The notes beneath the pieces were generated by a model. The model had not been told where the DNA came from, ran no database searches, and saw only the letters and a list, made by a program, of their open reading frames with translations. Of a stretch of DNA of 64,000 bases, positions 33,483 through 42,376 are shown in pieces (within the stretch, counting starts at the first letter, position 1; every line of letters begins with the position of its first letter). This DNA is from Streptomyces sparsogenes (GTDB lineage: Bacteria > Actinomycetota > Actinomycetes > Streptomycetales > Streptomycetaceae), in assembly GCF_001704635.1 (NCBI RefSeq), contig NZ_MAXF01000095.1, forward strand, positions 62,001-126,000. Reading direction: 5' to 3'. Both the position numbers and the translations under genes were made by a program.

Positions 33483-35273
33483 ATGGAATTTATGGGGGAC
33501 AGGGTCAGTCTGTTGGAGACAGGGCGTTTTGCGCAGTCGCACGACGATGCCGAGGAAGAGACCCGGCACCGCCGGGCCGCCGAGTCCGGCGACATCGCGT
33601 CGATGAGCGCCCTGGGCGCGCTGCTGCTGCGCCGCGGCGACCTCGACGGCGCCGAGCCCCATCTGCGCGCCGCCACCGCGGCCGGCGACCGCGCCGCGGC
33701 CAACAACCTCGGCGTCCTCCTCCACCAGCGCGGCTACGCCGAGGAGGCGGCCGGCTGGTGGCGCGTCGCCGCCGTCGCCGGCTCCGCCGCCGCGGCCCAC
33801 GCCCTCGGCCGTCACCACCGCGAGCGCGGGGACGAGCCCGCCGCCGAGTACTGGCTGCGCCAGTCCGCCGAGTCCGGCCACACCCTGGGCGCGTACGCCC
33901 TCGGCGACCTGCTGGAGCACCGCAGCGACATCGGCGCCGAGCGCTGGTTCCGGGCCGCCGCCGAGCGCGGCCACCGAGAGGCCTCGTACCGTCTCGCCCG
34001 CATCCTGGACAAGCGCGAGGGCGAGGCCGCCCGAGGCCGGGCCGGTCCCGGCGCCGAGTCGGAGGCCGAGAAGTGGTACCGCCAGGCCGCCGCGCGCGGC
34101 CACCGGCGCGCCGCCCTGCACCTCGGCACGCTCCTGGAGAAGCGCGGCGAGACCCAGGAGGCGGGCCGCTGGTACCTGACGTCCGCCAAGGACGGCGAGC
34201 CCCGCGCGGCCTGCGCGCTCGGCTTCCTGCTGCGCGACGCGGGCGACACCGACAGCGCCGCCGTCTGGTGGCACCGCGCCGCCCAGGAGGGCGACGGCAA
34301 CGCGGCCAACGCGCTGGGCGCGCTGCACGCCGACCGCGGCGAGACCCAGACCGCCGAGCGCTGGTACCGCACCGCCCTGGACGCCGGGGACATCAACGGC
34401 GCGTACAACCTGGGGCTGCTCTGCGCCGAGCAGGGCCGCACCGCGCAGGCCGAGCAGTGGTACCGCCGCGCCGCCTACGCCGGCCACCGCGAGGCCGCCA
34501 ACGCCGTGGCCGTCATGCTGCTGCAGCGCGGCGACGCGGCCGGCGCCGAGCCGTGGTTCTCCAAGGCCGCCGAGGCCGGAAGCGTGGACGCAGCGTTCAA
34601 CCTGGGCATCCTGCACGCCGGGCGGGGCGAGGAGCGGGCCGCGCAGCAGTGGTACGAGCGGGCCGCCGCCGCCGGGCACACCGAGGCCGCGCTTCAGGTC
34701 GGCATCGCCCTGCTGCGCGAGGGCGACGACCGCGAGGCCGAGCGCCACCTGCGCTGCGCGGCGGGGGGCGGCAGCGCGGAGGCCGCCTTCCGGCTGGGCG
34801 CGCTGCTGGACCGGCCCTCCGCCGACGGGGCCTCCCCGCGCGGCTCCCTCGGGCGCGCCGAGATGGAGCCGGTCGTACCGGAGTACGAGGAGTGGTACGA
34901 GCGCGCCGCCCGGCAGGGCCACCGGCGCGCCCAGGTGCGCATGGGGATGCTCGCGGCGGGCCGGGGCGATGTGGTGGAGGCCGCGCGCTGGTACCGCGAG
35001 GCAGCCGAGGCCGGCAGCAGCAACGGCGCCTTCAACCTGGGCCTGCTGCTCGCCCGCGAGGGCAGCGAGCCGGAGGCCGCCCTGTGGTGGACCCGCGCGG
35101 CCGAGGCGGGCCACGGCCGGGCCGCCCTGCGGCTGGCGCTGCTCGCGGCCCGCCGGGGCGCGCTCTCCGAGGGCCAGCGCTGGTGCGCCCGGGCCGTCGA
35201 GCTGGGCCCGGCGGAGGTCGCCGAGCGCGCGGCGCGGCTGCGGGACGCCCTCCAGCAGGAGCTCACGGCCTGA
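33483..35273 (+). CDS. Sel1/TPR-repeat protein
   Basis: This 596-residue protein is built almost wholly of Sel1-like 36-residue repeats, about 14 of them, with the recurring pattern A-A-x-x-G-x-x-x-A-x-x-x-L-G and W(Y/W)xxAAxxGH. It has no signal peptide or membrane span, so it is a cytosolic solenoid scaffold that binds other proteins. AGGTGA lies about 8 bases before ATG 33483; ATG 33492 (MGDRVSLLE) is an alternative. A short insert rich in Arg/Gly (near 180-190) and a longer one near 440-465 interrupt the repeats. It stands alone between two tRNA copies. The partner is unknown. Confidence 0.9.
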   Translation: MEFMGDRVSLLETGRFAQSHDDAEEETRHRRAAESGDIASMSALGALLLRRGDLDGAEPHLRAATAAGDRAAANNLGVLLHQRGYAEEAAGWWRVAAVAGSAAAAHALGRHHRERGDEPAAEYWLRQSAESGHTLGAYALGDLLEHRSDIGAERWFRAAAERGHREASYRLARILDKREGEAARGRAGPGAESEAEKWYRQAAARGHRRAALHLGTLLEKRGETQEAGRWYLTSAKDGEPRAACALGFLLRDAGDTDSAAVWWHRAAQEGDGNAANALGALHADRGETQTAERWYRTALDAGDINGAYNLGLLCAEQGRTAQAEQWYRRAAYAGHREAANAVAVMLLQRGDAAGAEPWFSKAAEAGSVDAAFNLGILHAGRGEERAAQQWYERAAAAGHTEAALQVGIALLREGDDREAERHLRCAAGGGSAEAAFRLGALLDRPSADGASPRGSLGRAEMEPVVPEYEEWYERAARQGHRRAQVRMGMLAAGRGDVVEAARWYREAAEAGSSNGAFNLGLLLAREGSEPEAALWWTRAAEAGHGRAALRLALLAARRGALSEGQRWCARAVELGPAEVAERAARLRDALQQELTA

Positions 35274-35359
35274 GCCGCGCCCCCGCCCGCGCGCCCTGCG
35301 CCCCGGGCTCAGCGCCCCGGCCCCAGCGCCCCGGGCTCAGCGGGCCCTGTTCTCGCGAT

Positions 35360-35389
35360 TTGCCCCAGCCGTCGACGTGTGGTTACTAT
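35360..35389 (+). promoter_or_regulatory. Promoter of the initiator tRNA gene
   Basis: TTGCCC (35360-35365), an 18-base spacer, and TACTAT (35384-35389), placing transcription start about 7 bases before the mature 5' end. Confidence 0.75.
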
Positions 35390-35402
35390 TGCGTCACATC
35401 GA

Positions 35403-35479
35403 CGCGGGGTGGAGCAGCTCGGTAGCTCGCTGGGCTCATAACCCAGAGGTCGCAGGTTCAAATCCTGTCCCCGCTACCA
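35403..35479 (+). tRNA. Initiator tRNA-fMet (CAT), CCA encoded
   Basis: This 77-base cloverleaf has anticodon CAT. Initiator features are visible: the first base pair of the acceptor (C1 with T72) is mismatched, and the anticodon stem ends in three G-C pairs (GGG/CCC). The D arm GAGC...GCTC and T arm GCAGG...CCTGT are complete and CCA is encoded. A promoter lies at 35360-35389 and a terminator at 35483-35518. A truncated copy of the same unit lies 2.2 kb upstream. Confidence 0.95.
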
Positions 35480-35482
35480 AGG

Positions 35483-35518
35483 CGAAGGGCCCGGATCCTC
35501 CAGGATCCGGGCCCTTCG
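35483..35518. terminator. Terminator after tRNA-fMet
   Basis: A long near-perfect stem (35483-35499 with 35502-35518), sharing its GGGCCCGGATCC core with the terminator at 33306. It also faces the Fur-family gene from the other side. Confidence 0.8.
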
Positions 35519-35592
35519 TGCAGCCTCAGAGCCTTGGGCGTGGCACCCGGGCCTTTCCGGCGGTGTGATCAGCGCCCTTCGGGGCGGTGTGC

Positions 35593-36009
35593 TCAGGCGC
35601 TCGCGCAGGCCGGGCAGAGCCCGCGGTAGGTGACCTGGACCGTGGAGACCGCGAAGCCGAAGCGCTCCTCCGCCGGAAGGTCGGCCAGCGGGTCGCCGGA
35701 GGGGTGGACGTCGCGGATGGTGCCGCACGAGGCGCACACCAGGTGCTGGTGCGCGTGGTGGGCGTTGGGGTCGTACCGCTTGGCCCGCCCGTCCGTGCTG
35801 ACCTCGATCACCTCGCCGAGCGAGACCAGCTCGCCGAGGGTGTTGTACACGGTCGCGCGGGAGATCTCCGGCAGGCGCTCGGTCGCCAGGGCGTGTACCT
35901 CGTCGGCGGTGTAGTGCACGTGGTCCCCGTCGAGGACCTCGGCGACGACACGCCGCTGGGCCGTCAGCCGCCAGCCGCGTCCCCGGAGTCGTTCGAGAAG
36001 GTCGCTCAT
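35593..36009 (-). CDS. Fur-family metalloregulator
   Basis: This 138-residue protein has an N-terminal winged helix (LTAQRRVVAEVL ... ISRATVYNTLGELVSLGEV) and a C-terminal dimerisation domain with the metal-site HHAHQHLVCASCGTIRD and a second CPAC pair. Two CxxC pairs form the structural zinc site common to PerR/Zur/Fur members. Which metal or signal it senses cannot be read from sequence; no target gene is adjacent, so a global role or control of a distant gene is likely. TATCAGTCAGATA just upstream may be its own operator. It is cytosolic. Confidence 0.9.
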   Translation of the reverse strand: MSDLLERLRGRGWRLTAQRRVVAEVLDGDHVHYTADEVHALATERLPEISRATVYNTLGELVSLGEVIEVSTDGRAKRYDPNAHHAHQHLVCASCGTIRDVHPSGDPLADLPAEERFGFAVSTVQVTYRGLCPACASA

Positions 36010-36020
36010 GCCAATTCACC

Positions 36021-36033
36021 TATCAGTCAGATA
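36021..36033. promoter_or_regulatory. Candidate operator of the Fur-family gene
   Basis: TATCAGTCAGATA has TATC/GATA arms and lies 12 bases upstream of the Fur-family start codon. It is AT-rich in GC-rich surroundings. Confidence 0.35.
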
Positions 36034-36138
36034 AGGCAAGGGTAGCAGTGGGCCGGTCCATGATCAGAACCGGTATCACTCTCCATGCCTTCTTGACTTA
36101 GACGACGTCCAAACCCCTCGCACGCCCGGGCGCCGGGT

Positions 36139-36558
36139 TCACCCCGCGAGCGCCGGCGCGGGCCGCCGCGCGCCGGTCCAGCAGCGGATGATGTCGCGCA
36201 CCGACACCACGCCCACGGGGTCGCCCGCGTCGAGGACTATCAGGTGCCGGAAGCCGCCCCGGGCCATCGCGTGCGCCGCCTCGTCGAGCGTCCACTGCGG
36301 GGCGGCGAAGACGACGTCGGAGGTGGTGTGGGCGTGGGCCCGCTCGCGGTCCGGGTCCTCGCCCGCGCCCAGTGAGTTGAGGACGTCGCGCTCGGTCAGG
36401 ATGCCGAGCCCGCTGGTATCCGGGTCCAGCACGATCGCCGAGCCGACCCGCCGGGCGGACATCAACCGGGCGGCCTGACGCAGCGTATGGGCGGGGCCGA
36501 TGGTGAGGACGACCGAGCTCATGGCGTCGCGGACGAACATGGGCGGGGACAGGGTCAT
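36139..36558 (-). CDS. CBS-domain pair protein
   Basis: This 139-residue protein consists of two CBS domains (about 8-62, SVVLTIGPAHTLRQAARLMSARRVGSAIVL type, and 75-130, RHLIVLDAGDPVGVVSVRDII). CBS pairs bind adenosine nucleotides or similar ligands and regulate partner proteins. There is no other domain, so it probably acts as a free sensor. The ATG at 36558 has a strong AAGGAGG about 6 bases upstream; an upstream in-frame ATG at 36648 has none. It stands alone; target unknown. The region 36559-36778 between this gene and the mobile element holds nothing recognisable. Confidence 0.88.
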   Translation of the reverse strand: MTLSPPMFVRDAMSSVVLTIGPAHTLRQAARLMSARRVGSAIVLDPDTSGLGILTERDVLNSLGAGEDPDRERAHAHTTSDVVFAAPQWTLDEAAHAMARGGFRHLIVLDAGDPVGVVSVRDIIRCWTGARRPAPALAG

Positions 36559-36778
36559 GAGCCCTCCTTGGTGAATCCTTACTGCGACGGTGGGTCCTTG
36601 CTGCGACTCCTCATGGCGCAGACGCGCTGCTGGGATGCACAAGTTCACAAGCGCGCGGATTCACATGCTCACATGAGGGCGTGGACGCTCACAAGGGGCG
36701 CGCGGAAGCCGATCCGCCGCATGCCGCGCCCCCGTGCCCCGGACCGCACGAGCCGGTCCCCGCCCAGAGCGGGCCCTA

Positions 36779-36990
36779 GGGGGTGTCTTGTGGATCATGC
36801 TGTGCTCCCGACGCCTGGCACGCCCGCCCCCAGCTACCGCTGGGAGGTGCCCCCGGCTGCGTTGTCGTCGTCGCACGCAGCGCCGCTGCGCTCTCCTCCT
36901 CCGCCTTGCGGCTGGACGCTCCCCCAGCTACCGCTGGGCGGTGCCCCCTGACGCCGCTCGCTGATCCAGCCTGATCCACAAGACACCCCC
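36779..36990. mobile_element. MITE-like non-autonomous element, 212 bp, flanked by TA
   Basis: Perfect 19-bp terminal inverted repeats, GGGGGTGTCTTGTGGATCA at 36779-36797 and its complement at 36972-36990, extend imperfectly a few bases inward. TA flanks both ends (36777-36778 and 36991-36992), as expected of a TA target duplication. Inside are two direct copies of CCCCAGCTACCGCTGGG, each a small hairpin, and no transposase. The right end abuts the hisN stop codon. The ends look like those of common Streptomyces transposons, but I cannot name the family from memory alone. Confidence 0.8.
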
Positions 36991-37784
36991 TAACCGCCCA
37001 GGTGGCTCAGCAGTTCGTCGTGCAGCAGGCCGTTCGAGGCCGCCGCGTCACCGCTGAGCGGCCCCGGTACCCCGTCGAGCCCCGTGAAGCGGCCGCCCGC
37101 CTCCTGCACGATGATCGCGTTCGCCGCCATGTCCCACAGCGACAACTCCGGCTCGGCGCAGATGTCCACCGACCCCTCGGCGACCATCATGTACGGCCAG
37201 AAGTCGCCGTAGCCGCGCGTCCGCCAGCAGGCCCTCGTCAGCTCCAGGAAGCCGTTCAGCCTGCCGCGCTCCTCCCAGCCGCTCAGCGAGGAGTACGCGA
37301 ACGACGCGTCCTCCAGCCGCGCCACCCGCGACACCGCCAGCCGGGTCGCGGAGGACAGGCTCCGGCCGGTGTACGCCCCCAGGCCCTCGGCCGCCCACCA
37401 GCGGCGGCCGAGCGCCGGCGCCGACACCACCCCGACCACCGGCCGGTCGCCGCCCTCGCCGCGCTCCATGAGCGCGATCAGCGTGGCCCATACCGGCACC
37501 CCGCGCACATAGTTCTTGGTGCCGTCGATCGGGTCCACGACCCAGCGGCGCGGCCCGCTGCCCTCGCTGCCGAACTCCTCGCCCAGCACCGCGTCCCGCG
37601 GCCGGGCGCGCTGGAGCGAGGTGCGGATCAGTTCCTCGGCGGCCTTGTCGGCCTCGCTCACCGGCGTCATATCGGGTTTCGTCTCGACCTTGAGGTCGAG
37701 CGCCTTGAATCGCTCCATGGTGGCGGCGTCGGCGGTATCGGCGAGTACGTGGGCGAGCCGCAGGTCATCGTGGTAGTCGGGCAT
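36990..37784 (-). CDS. hisN: Histidinol-phosphatase, inositol-monophosphatase type
   Basis: This 264-residue protein catalyses the penultimate step of histidine synthesis, histidinol phosphate to histidinol. Its family signatures are GEEFG (metal Glu), [15 protein letters not shown] (metal-binding Asp pair) and [18 protein letters not shown]. Actinobacteria use this IMPase-type HisN instead of a HAD or PHP enzyme. The start at 37784 is fixed by TACTGT on the minus strand ending 6 bases upstream, which also predicts a leaderless mRNA. The stop TAG (36992-36990) uses the TA flank and terminal base of the inserted element and is unchanged by insertion. Confidence 0.92.
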   Translation of the reverse strand: MPDYHDDLRLAHVLADTADAATMERFKALDLKVETKPDMTPVSEADKAAEELIRTSLQRARPRDAVLGEEFGSEGSGPRRWVVDPIDGTKNYVRGVPVWATLIALMERGEGGDRPVVGVVSAPALGRRWWAAEGLGAYTGRSLSSATRLAVSRVARLEDASFAYSSLSGWEERGRLNGFLELTRACWRTRGYGDFWPYMMVAEGSVDICAEPELSLWDMAANAIIVQEAGGRFTGLDGVPGPLSGDAAASNGLLHDELLSHLGG

Positions 37785-37865
37785 GGCCGAACAGTATCGA
37801 CACGGAATCGGCCGATCCACACGACCGCGGCCGGACGGGGGCGCCCGGGGCGCACGCCGGAGCTA

Positions 37866-37890
37866 TTGACACCACCTGGCGGTGCGTCAA
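37866..37890. promoter_or_regulatory. Candidate TetR operator and promoter
   Basis: TTGAC (37866-37870) and GTCAA (37886-37890) form an inverted repeat, with CACC/GGTG nested inside. It lies between hisN and the TetR gene. TTGACA can also serve as a -35. Confidence 0.45.
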
Positions 37891-37940
37891 TTCTGTCCGC
37901 ACGTGCCGCCCAAGACGGACGCATGGCCTGGGAGGCGACG

Positions 37941-38540
37941 ATGCCCGCAGCACGTGAATCCTTGCTCGACGCGGCCTTCACCGCGCTCGCCGAGCGCCCG
38001 TGGGCGGGGGTCCGGATGGTCGATGTGGCCATGGCGGCCGGGGTCTCGCGGCAGACGCTCTACAACGAGTTCGGCAGCAAGGACGGCCTCGCGCGCGCTC
38101 TGGTGCGCCGCGAGGCCGAGGCGTATCTGACCGGCGTCGAACGGGCCCTGTCCGGGGCCTCCGGCGCCGTCGCCCCGAACGAGCGGCTGGCGGCCGCGGC
38201 GGGCTGGACCGTACGGGCCGCGGCCGCCAACCCCCTGGTGCGGGCGGTGCTCACCGGCTGCTGGAACGAGCGGCTCCCCTCGCCCGTACGCGCCGCGGCC
38301 CGCCCGCCCCGGCGCGGGGGCGGCCCCGACCCACTGCCCTCGCCCGTCGAACTCCTGGGGCAGGTCAGGGACCGCGCGGTGCGCCTGCTGGCGGGCGACT
38401 GGCCGCAGGACGGGGCGGCGGAACTCGGCCGGGCCTGCGAGACGGCCGCGCGCCTGGCGCTGTCGTACGTGGTCGCGCCGGTGGCGGAGGAGCGGGGGGA
38501 GAGCGAGGTGGAGAGCCTGGTGCGCGGGGCGCTGGCCTAG
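37941..38540 (+). CDS. TetR-family regulator
   Basis: This 199-residue protein has the N-terminal helix-turn-helix VRMVDVAMAAGVSRQTLYNEFGSKDGLARAL typical of TetR repressors, followed by a helical ligand-binding domain with an Arg/Pro/Gly-rich loop (about 115-135). GGGAGG precedes the ATG at 37941 by 5 bases; the in-frame ATG 37923 is weaker. The gene converges with the SMR transporter gene, its likely target by the usual TetR-efflux pairing, although the operator candidate at 37866 lies on its own side. The ligand is unknown. Confidence 0.9.
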   Translation: MPAARESLLDAAFTALAERPWAGVRMVDVAMAAGVSRQTLYNEFGSKDGLARALVRREAEAYLTGVERALSGASGAVAPNERLAAAAGWTVRAAAANPLVRAVLTGCWNERLPSPVRAAARPPRRGGGPDPLPSPVELLGQVRDRAVRLLAGDWPQDGAAELGRACETAARLALSYVVAPVAEERGESEVESLVRGALA

Positions 38541-38581
38541 TGCGCAGAGTGAGCCCGGCGCGCCCAGTGCGCCCAGTGCGA

Positions 38582-38905
38582 CTAGTGCGCCGAGCCGGAG
38601 AGCTGGAGCCCGATCACGCCGACGATCACCAGCGTGATGGAGACGATCTTGAGCGTGGAGACCAGGTCGCCCAGGAAGACCATGCCGTAGATGGCGGTCC
38701 CGGCCGCCCCGATACCCGTCCACACCGCATACGCCGGACCCACGTCCAGCTTCTTCAGAGAGAGCGTCAGCAGGCCGAAGCTGCCCAGCGCGAAGGCGCA
38801 GAAGGCGATCGTCGGCCAGAGTCTGGTGAAGCCGTGCGAGAGCTTGAGACAGACGGCGAAGCCCGTTTCGAGTAGCCCGGCGACCACGACCAGCAGCCAC
38901 GCCAT
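38582..38905 (-). CDS. sugE: SMR-family transporter, SugE/Gdx type
   Basis: This 107-residue protein has four transmembrane helices. The conserved Glu of helix 1 is in VVAGLLETGFAVCLKLSHGF, and the later helices carry AYAVWTGIGAAGTAIYGMVFLGD. The motif GxxE...WTGIG places it with SugE/Gdx, which exports guanidinium or quaternary ammonium compounds by proton antiport as a dimer. GGAGGACTT precedes the ATG. I looked for a guanidine riboswitch upstream and found none. It is probably controlled by the neighbouring TetR regulator. The 42-bp convergent gap carries short CCCAGTGCG repeats. Confidence 0.9.
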   Translation of the reverse strand: MAWLLVVVAGLLETGFAVCLKLSHGFTRLWPTIAFCAFALGSFGLLTLSLKKLDVGPAYAVWTGIGAAGTAIYGMVFLGDLVSTLKIVSITLVIVGVIGLQLSGSAH

Positions 38906-39026
38906 ACAAGTCCTCCCGCGCCGGTGTCGGCTGCTTCCGCCTCGATCGTGTGATTATCCATTTACCGCCCGCGGTGGGTGGCAAACGTCACCGTCCTTCG
39001 GCGGGTCGGACAGGGGCAGCCGCGGA

Positions 39027-40034
39027 TCAGTCGCCCTCGCGCCGCTCGCGCGTCGCCAGCAGCCGCCGCAGCGAGTAGAGCCGGGCCGGGTCGGCGTGGC
39101 CGTCGGCGACCCACTGGTCGAGCGCGCAGTCCGGCTCGTCGTGGCTGCAGGCGCGCGGGCAGCCCTCGGTGCCCGGCTCCAGGTCCGGGAAGGCGTGGAT
39201 GACCCGCGCGGGGTCCACGTGGTGCAGCCCGAAGGACCGTACGCCCGGGGTGTCGATGACCCAGCCGTCGCCGTCGGGCAGCGGCAGCGCGAGCGCGGAG
39301 GTGGTGGTGTGCCGGCCGCGGCCGGTGACCGTGTTGACCCGGCCGGTGGCCCGCTTGCGGTCCGGCACCAGGGCGTTGACCAGAGTCGTCTTGCCGACAC
39401 CCGAATGCCCGACGAAGACCGTCATCTTGTCCGTGAGCCGCTCGCGCACCCGGTCGGCCACGGCGCCGTCGGCGAGTTCCTCGCGGTTGGTGACGACATA
39501 GGGGACGCCGAGCGGCCCGTAGGACTCCAGGAGGGATTCCGCCGGGGCGAGGTCGGACTTGGTGAGGACCAGCAGCGGGGAAAGACCGGCGTCGAAGGCG
39601 GCGACCAGACAGCGGTCGATCAGCCGCGGGCGCGGCTCCGGATCGGCGAGCGCGGTGACGATGGCCAGTTGGTCGGCGTTGGCCACGACGACCCGCTCGA
39701 AGGGGTCGTCGTCATCGGCGGTACGGCGCAGCACCGACGAGCGCTCCTCGACGCGGACGATCCGCGCGAGGGTGTCCTTGGCGCCCGACAGGTCCCCGAC
39801 GACCGCCACCCGGTCCCCGACCACCACGCCCTTGCGGCCCAGCTCGCGGGCCTTCATGGCGGTGATCGTGCGGTCCTCGACCAGGACGGTCAGCCGGCCG
39901 CGGTCGACGGTCACCACGAAGCCCTCGGCGGCGTCCTCGTGCTTGGGGCGGATGCTGGTGCGCGGGCGGTTGCCCCGGCGGTTGGGGCGGACCCGGACGT
40001 CGTCCTCGTCGGTGTGCTTGCCGTAGCGGCGCAT
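39027..40034 (-). CDS. rsgA: Ribosome small-subunit-dependent GTPase RsgA
   Basis: This 335-residue protein is a circularly permuted GTPase that matures the 30S subunit. It has an N-terminal OB fold (about 35-95), then the G motifs in the permuted order: TKSD (G4, about 160), GHSGVGKTT (G1), TGRGRHTTT (G2) and DTPG (G3). The C-terminal zinc module CPRAC-SH-x5-C follows. The first 35 residues are Arg-rich and could contact rRNA. It starts 12 bases after aroA, so the two form an operon. Confidence 0.93.
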   Translation of the reverse strand: MRRYGKHTDEDDVRVRPNRRGNRPRTSIRPKHEDAAEGFVVTVDRGRLTVLVEDRTITAMKARELGRKGVVVGDRVAVVGDLSGAKDTLARIVRVEERSSVLRRTADDDDPFERVVVANADQLAIVTALADPEPRPRLIDRCLVAAFDAGLSPLLVLTKSDLAPAESLLESYGPLGVPYVVTNREELADGAVADRVRERLTDKMTVFVGHSGVGKTTLVNALVPDRKRATGRVNTVTGRGRHTTTSALALPLPDGDGWVIDTPGVRSFGLHHVDPARVIHAFPDLEPGTEGCPRACSHDEPDCALDQWVADGHADPARLYSLRRLLATRERREGD

Positions 40035-40046
40035 GGCGGCGGCGCC

Positions 40047-41432
40047 TCAGGCTCTCCGCGCGGGGGCCGTCGCCGCGTCGAGCATGCCGGTCCACAGCCC
40101 GGGGAAGTCGGGCAGGGTCTTGGCCGTGGTGGCCACGTTCTCCACCTGGACGCCCTCGACGACCAGGCCGATGACGGCGGCGGCCGTGGCCAGCCGGTGG
40201 TCCTCGTAGGTGTGGAAGACCCCGCCGTGCAGCGGGCGCGGGCGGATCCGCAGCCCGTCGGCGGTCTCGGTGACATCGCCGCCCAGCTCGTTGATCTCCT
40301 TGGCGAGGGCCGCCAGCCGGTCGGTCTCGTGCAGCCGCAGATGCGCGATGCCGTGCAGCGAGGACTCGGAGTCGGCCAGGGCCGCCACCGCCGCGATCAC
40401 CGGGGTCAGCTCGCCCACCTCGTGCAGATCGGCGTCGATGCCGGTGATCCGGCCGGTGCCGGTGAAGGTCAGGCCGGCGTCGGTGAGCTCGCAGGAGCCG
40501 CCCATGTCGGTGAAGATCCGGCGCAGCGCGTCGCCGGGCTGGGTGGTGCGCTCCGGCCAGTCGGGGATAGTCACCCGGCCGCCGGTGACCAGGGCGGCCG
40601 CCAGGAACGGCGCCGCGTTGGACAGGTCGGGCTCGACCACCAGGTCGCGGCCCAGCAGGGCGCTGGGCGCCACCCGCCACACGTTCGGCTCGCCGCCCGC
40701 CTCCGGGGCGTCCACGGCGGCGCCCGCGGCCCGCAGCATGTCGACGGTCATCCGGATGTGGGGCAGCGAGGGCAGCGCGGCGCCCACGTGGCGCAGCTCC
40801 ACGCCCTGGTTGAACCGCGGCGCGGACAGCAGCAGGGCGCTGACGAACTGTGAGGAGGAGGAGGCGTCGACCTCCACCGGGCCGCCGTCCAGCGCGCCGC
40901 CGCCGTGCACGGTCATCGGCAGCGCGCCGCGCCCGTCGTCGTCGATCCGGGCGCCGAGCGCGCGCAGCGCGTCGATCACGCCGTGCAGCGGGCGCTCGTG
41001 GGAGCGCGGGTCGCCGTCGAACCGGACCGGGCCGTCGGCCAGCGCCGCGACCGGCGGCAGGAAGCGCATCACCGTGCCCGCGTTGCCGACGTCCACGGTG
41101 GCGGGGCCGTGCAGGCCGGCCGGGATGACCCGCCAGGCCTCGCCGCTGCCCGCGGAGCCCGGGGCGCCCAGGGCGCCGGGGGAGCGGTCGGGCACCGTCT
41201 CCTCGATGCCCACGCCGAGGGCGCGCAGCGCCTCGGCCATCAGCAGGGTGTCGCGGGAGCGCAGCGGGCGGCGCAGCCAGCCGGGCTCGGCGGCGAGCGC
41301 GGCCAGGATCAGGCCGCGGTTGGTGACCGACTTGGATCCGGGCACGGTGACGGTCGCGTCGACCGCTCCGTCGGCGAGCGGAGCGGGCCAGAGGGCGGTG
41401 TGCGCGCCCGAGGAGGTCTCAATGCCGGTCAT
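40047..41432 (-). CDS. aroA: 3-phosphoshikimate 1-carboxyvinyltransferase (EPSP synthase)
   Basis: This 461-residue protein catalyses transfer of enolpyruvyl from PEP to shikimate-3-phosphate in aromatic amino-acid synthesis. It has the substrate-binding [10 protein letters not shown], the GNAGTVMRF motif, [24 protein letters not shown] and the C-terminal [10 protein letters not shown] and [10 protein letters not shown]. The length is normal. The ATG at 41432 has AGTGAGA just upstream; GTG 41441 is an alternative. It lies upstream of rsgA in the same direction. An insert [17 protein letters not shown] near residue 82 is a Gly/Pro loop. Confidence 0.94.
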   Translation of the reverse strand: MTGIETSSGAHTALWPAPLADGAVDATVTVPGSKSVTNRGLILAALAAEPGWLRRPLRSRDTLLMAEALRALGVGIEETVPDRSPGALGAPGSAGSGEAWRVIPAGLHGPATVDVGNAGTVMRFLPPVAALADGPVRFDGDPRSHERPLHGVIDALRALGARIDDDGRGALPMTVHGGGALDGGPVEVDASSSSQFVSALLLSAPRFNQGVELRHVGAALPSLPHIRMTVDMLRAAGAAVDAPEAGGEPNVWRVAPSALLGRDLVVEPDLSNAAPFLAAALVTGGRVTIPDWPERTTQPGDALRRIFTDMGGSCELTDAGLTFTGTGRITGIDADLHEVGELTPVIAAVAALADSESSLHGIAHLRLHETDRLAALAKEINELGGDVTETADGLRIRPRPLHGGVFHTYEDHRLATAAAVIGLVVEGVQVENVATTAKTLPDFPGLWTGMLDAATAPARRA

Positions 41433-41508
41433 GGCTCTCACTTTAGTGGCTCGCCGAGAGTGGGATTCTCGATCAAAAACGGCGAAACCCGATCGAAACG
41501 CTTCCCGG

Positions 41509-42222
41509 TCACACCCCCAGCAGCCAGCGGCCGCCGCCGATCAGCGAACTCACCGAGACGACGTGGAAGAGCAGCAGCCAGACCGCGGCCGGGACGTTGG
41601 TCAGCCGGGCCAGCTGGTCGGGGTCGGAGTCGTACGCCCCCGAGTAGCGGCGCTTGCGCTGGAGCTCGAACGGCGGGCGGACGCCGCCCAGCAGCAGGAA
41701 CCACACCACGACGTACGCGAAGGCCGCCTGGACGTCCGGCTCGGTCAGCCAGGACACCAGGAAGAAGGCGCCCCCGGAGACGACGACGGTCAGCACGCCG
41801 TACGCGTTGCGGATCATGATGAGCATCGCGGCGAGCAGGGCCGTGGTCCCCCACAGCAGCGCGGTGATGTGGCCCGCCGCCAGCAGCCACGCCCCGGCGA
41901 GCCCCAGCAGTGACGGCGCGGTGTACCCGGCGGCCGCGGTGAGGATCATGCCGAGGCCGGTGGGCTTGCCGCGCGAGACGGTCAGCCCCGAGGTGTCCGA
42001 GTGCAGCCGTATGCCGTCCAGCCGCCGGCCGCTGAGCAGCGCCACCAGGCCGTGGCCGCCCTCGTGGGCGATGGTGATGGCGTTGCGGGCTATCCGCCAG
42101 GCGGTCTGCGACACCACGACGGAGAGCGCGACGAGCCCGGTGGCGGCGACCAGCCAGGTGGTGGGGTCCGGCTGGGTGCCGACGACGCGGTCCCACAGAT
42201 CGGCGGCGTTCGTGCTGTCCAT
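41509..42222 (-). CDS. M50-like membrane metallopeptidase
   Basis: This 237-residue protein has about six hydrophobic segments and the zinc motif [14 protein letters not shown] (about 57-70) inside a helix, as in site-2 type intramembrane proteases. The second ligand region is not clear. Members of this M50B-like group are integral membrane proteins of unknown substrate in actinobacteria. The ATG at 42222 follows GAGGAG about 11 bases upstream. The same frame is open further upstream, but the protein's typical length and [10 protein letters not shown] start fit this site. It diverges from the SRAP gene. Confidence 0.85.
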   Translation of the reverse strand: MDSTNAADLWDRVVGTQPDPTTWLVAATGLVALSVVVSQTAWRIARNAITIAHEGGHGLVALLSGRRLDGIRLHSDTSGLTVSRGKPTGLGMILTAAAGYTAPSLLGLAGAWLLAAGHITALLWGTTALLAAMLIMIRNAYGVLTVVVSGGAFFLVSWLTEPDVQAAFAYVVVWFLLLGGVRPPFELQRKRRYSGAYDSDPDQLARLTNVPAAVWLLLFHVVSVSSLIGGGRWLLGV

Positions 42223-42376
42223 GTGCGGGAGGCTCCTCGCGTCCGTCTCGGGGCTCGTTCTCTTCCGTACGGCGGTCCGTGCGTCGGTCCGTACGTTGTT
42301 CAGTACGTTCTTCTCCGCCGCTCGGTTTCCTCGGCCCGGCGTCACCGGGCCTGGGCGTCGTGGCAGTGTGGCACCT

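Noticed and set aside
36779-36990. Insertion sequence with its own transposase
   Set aside because: Only 212 bp with no open frame resembling a transposase; non-autonomous element fits better.
38906-39026. Guanidine riboswitch upstream of sugE
   Set aside because: I searched for the ACGR-loop hairpins of guanidine-II and the guanidine-I core and found none that fold convincingly.
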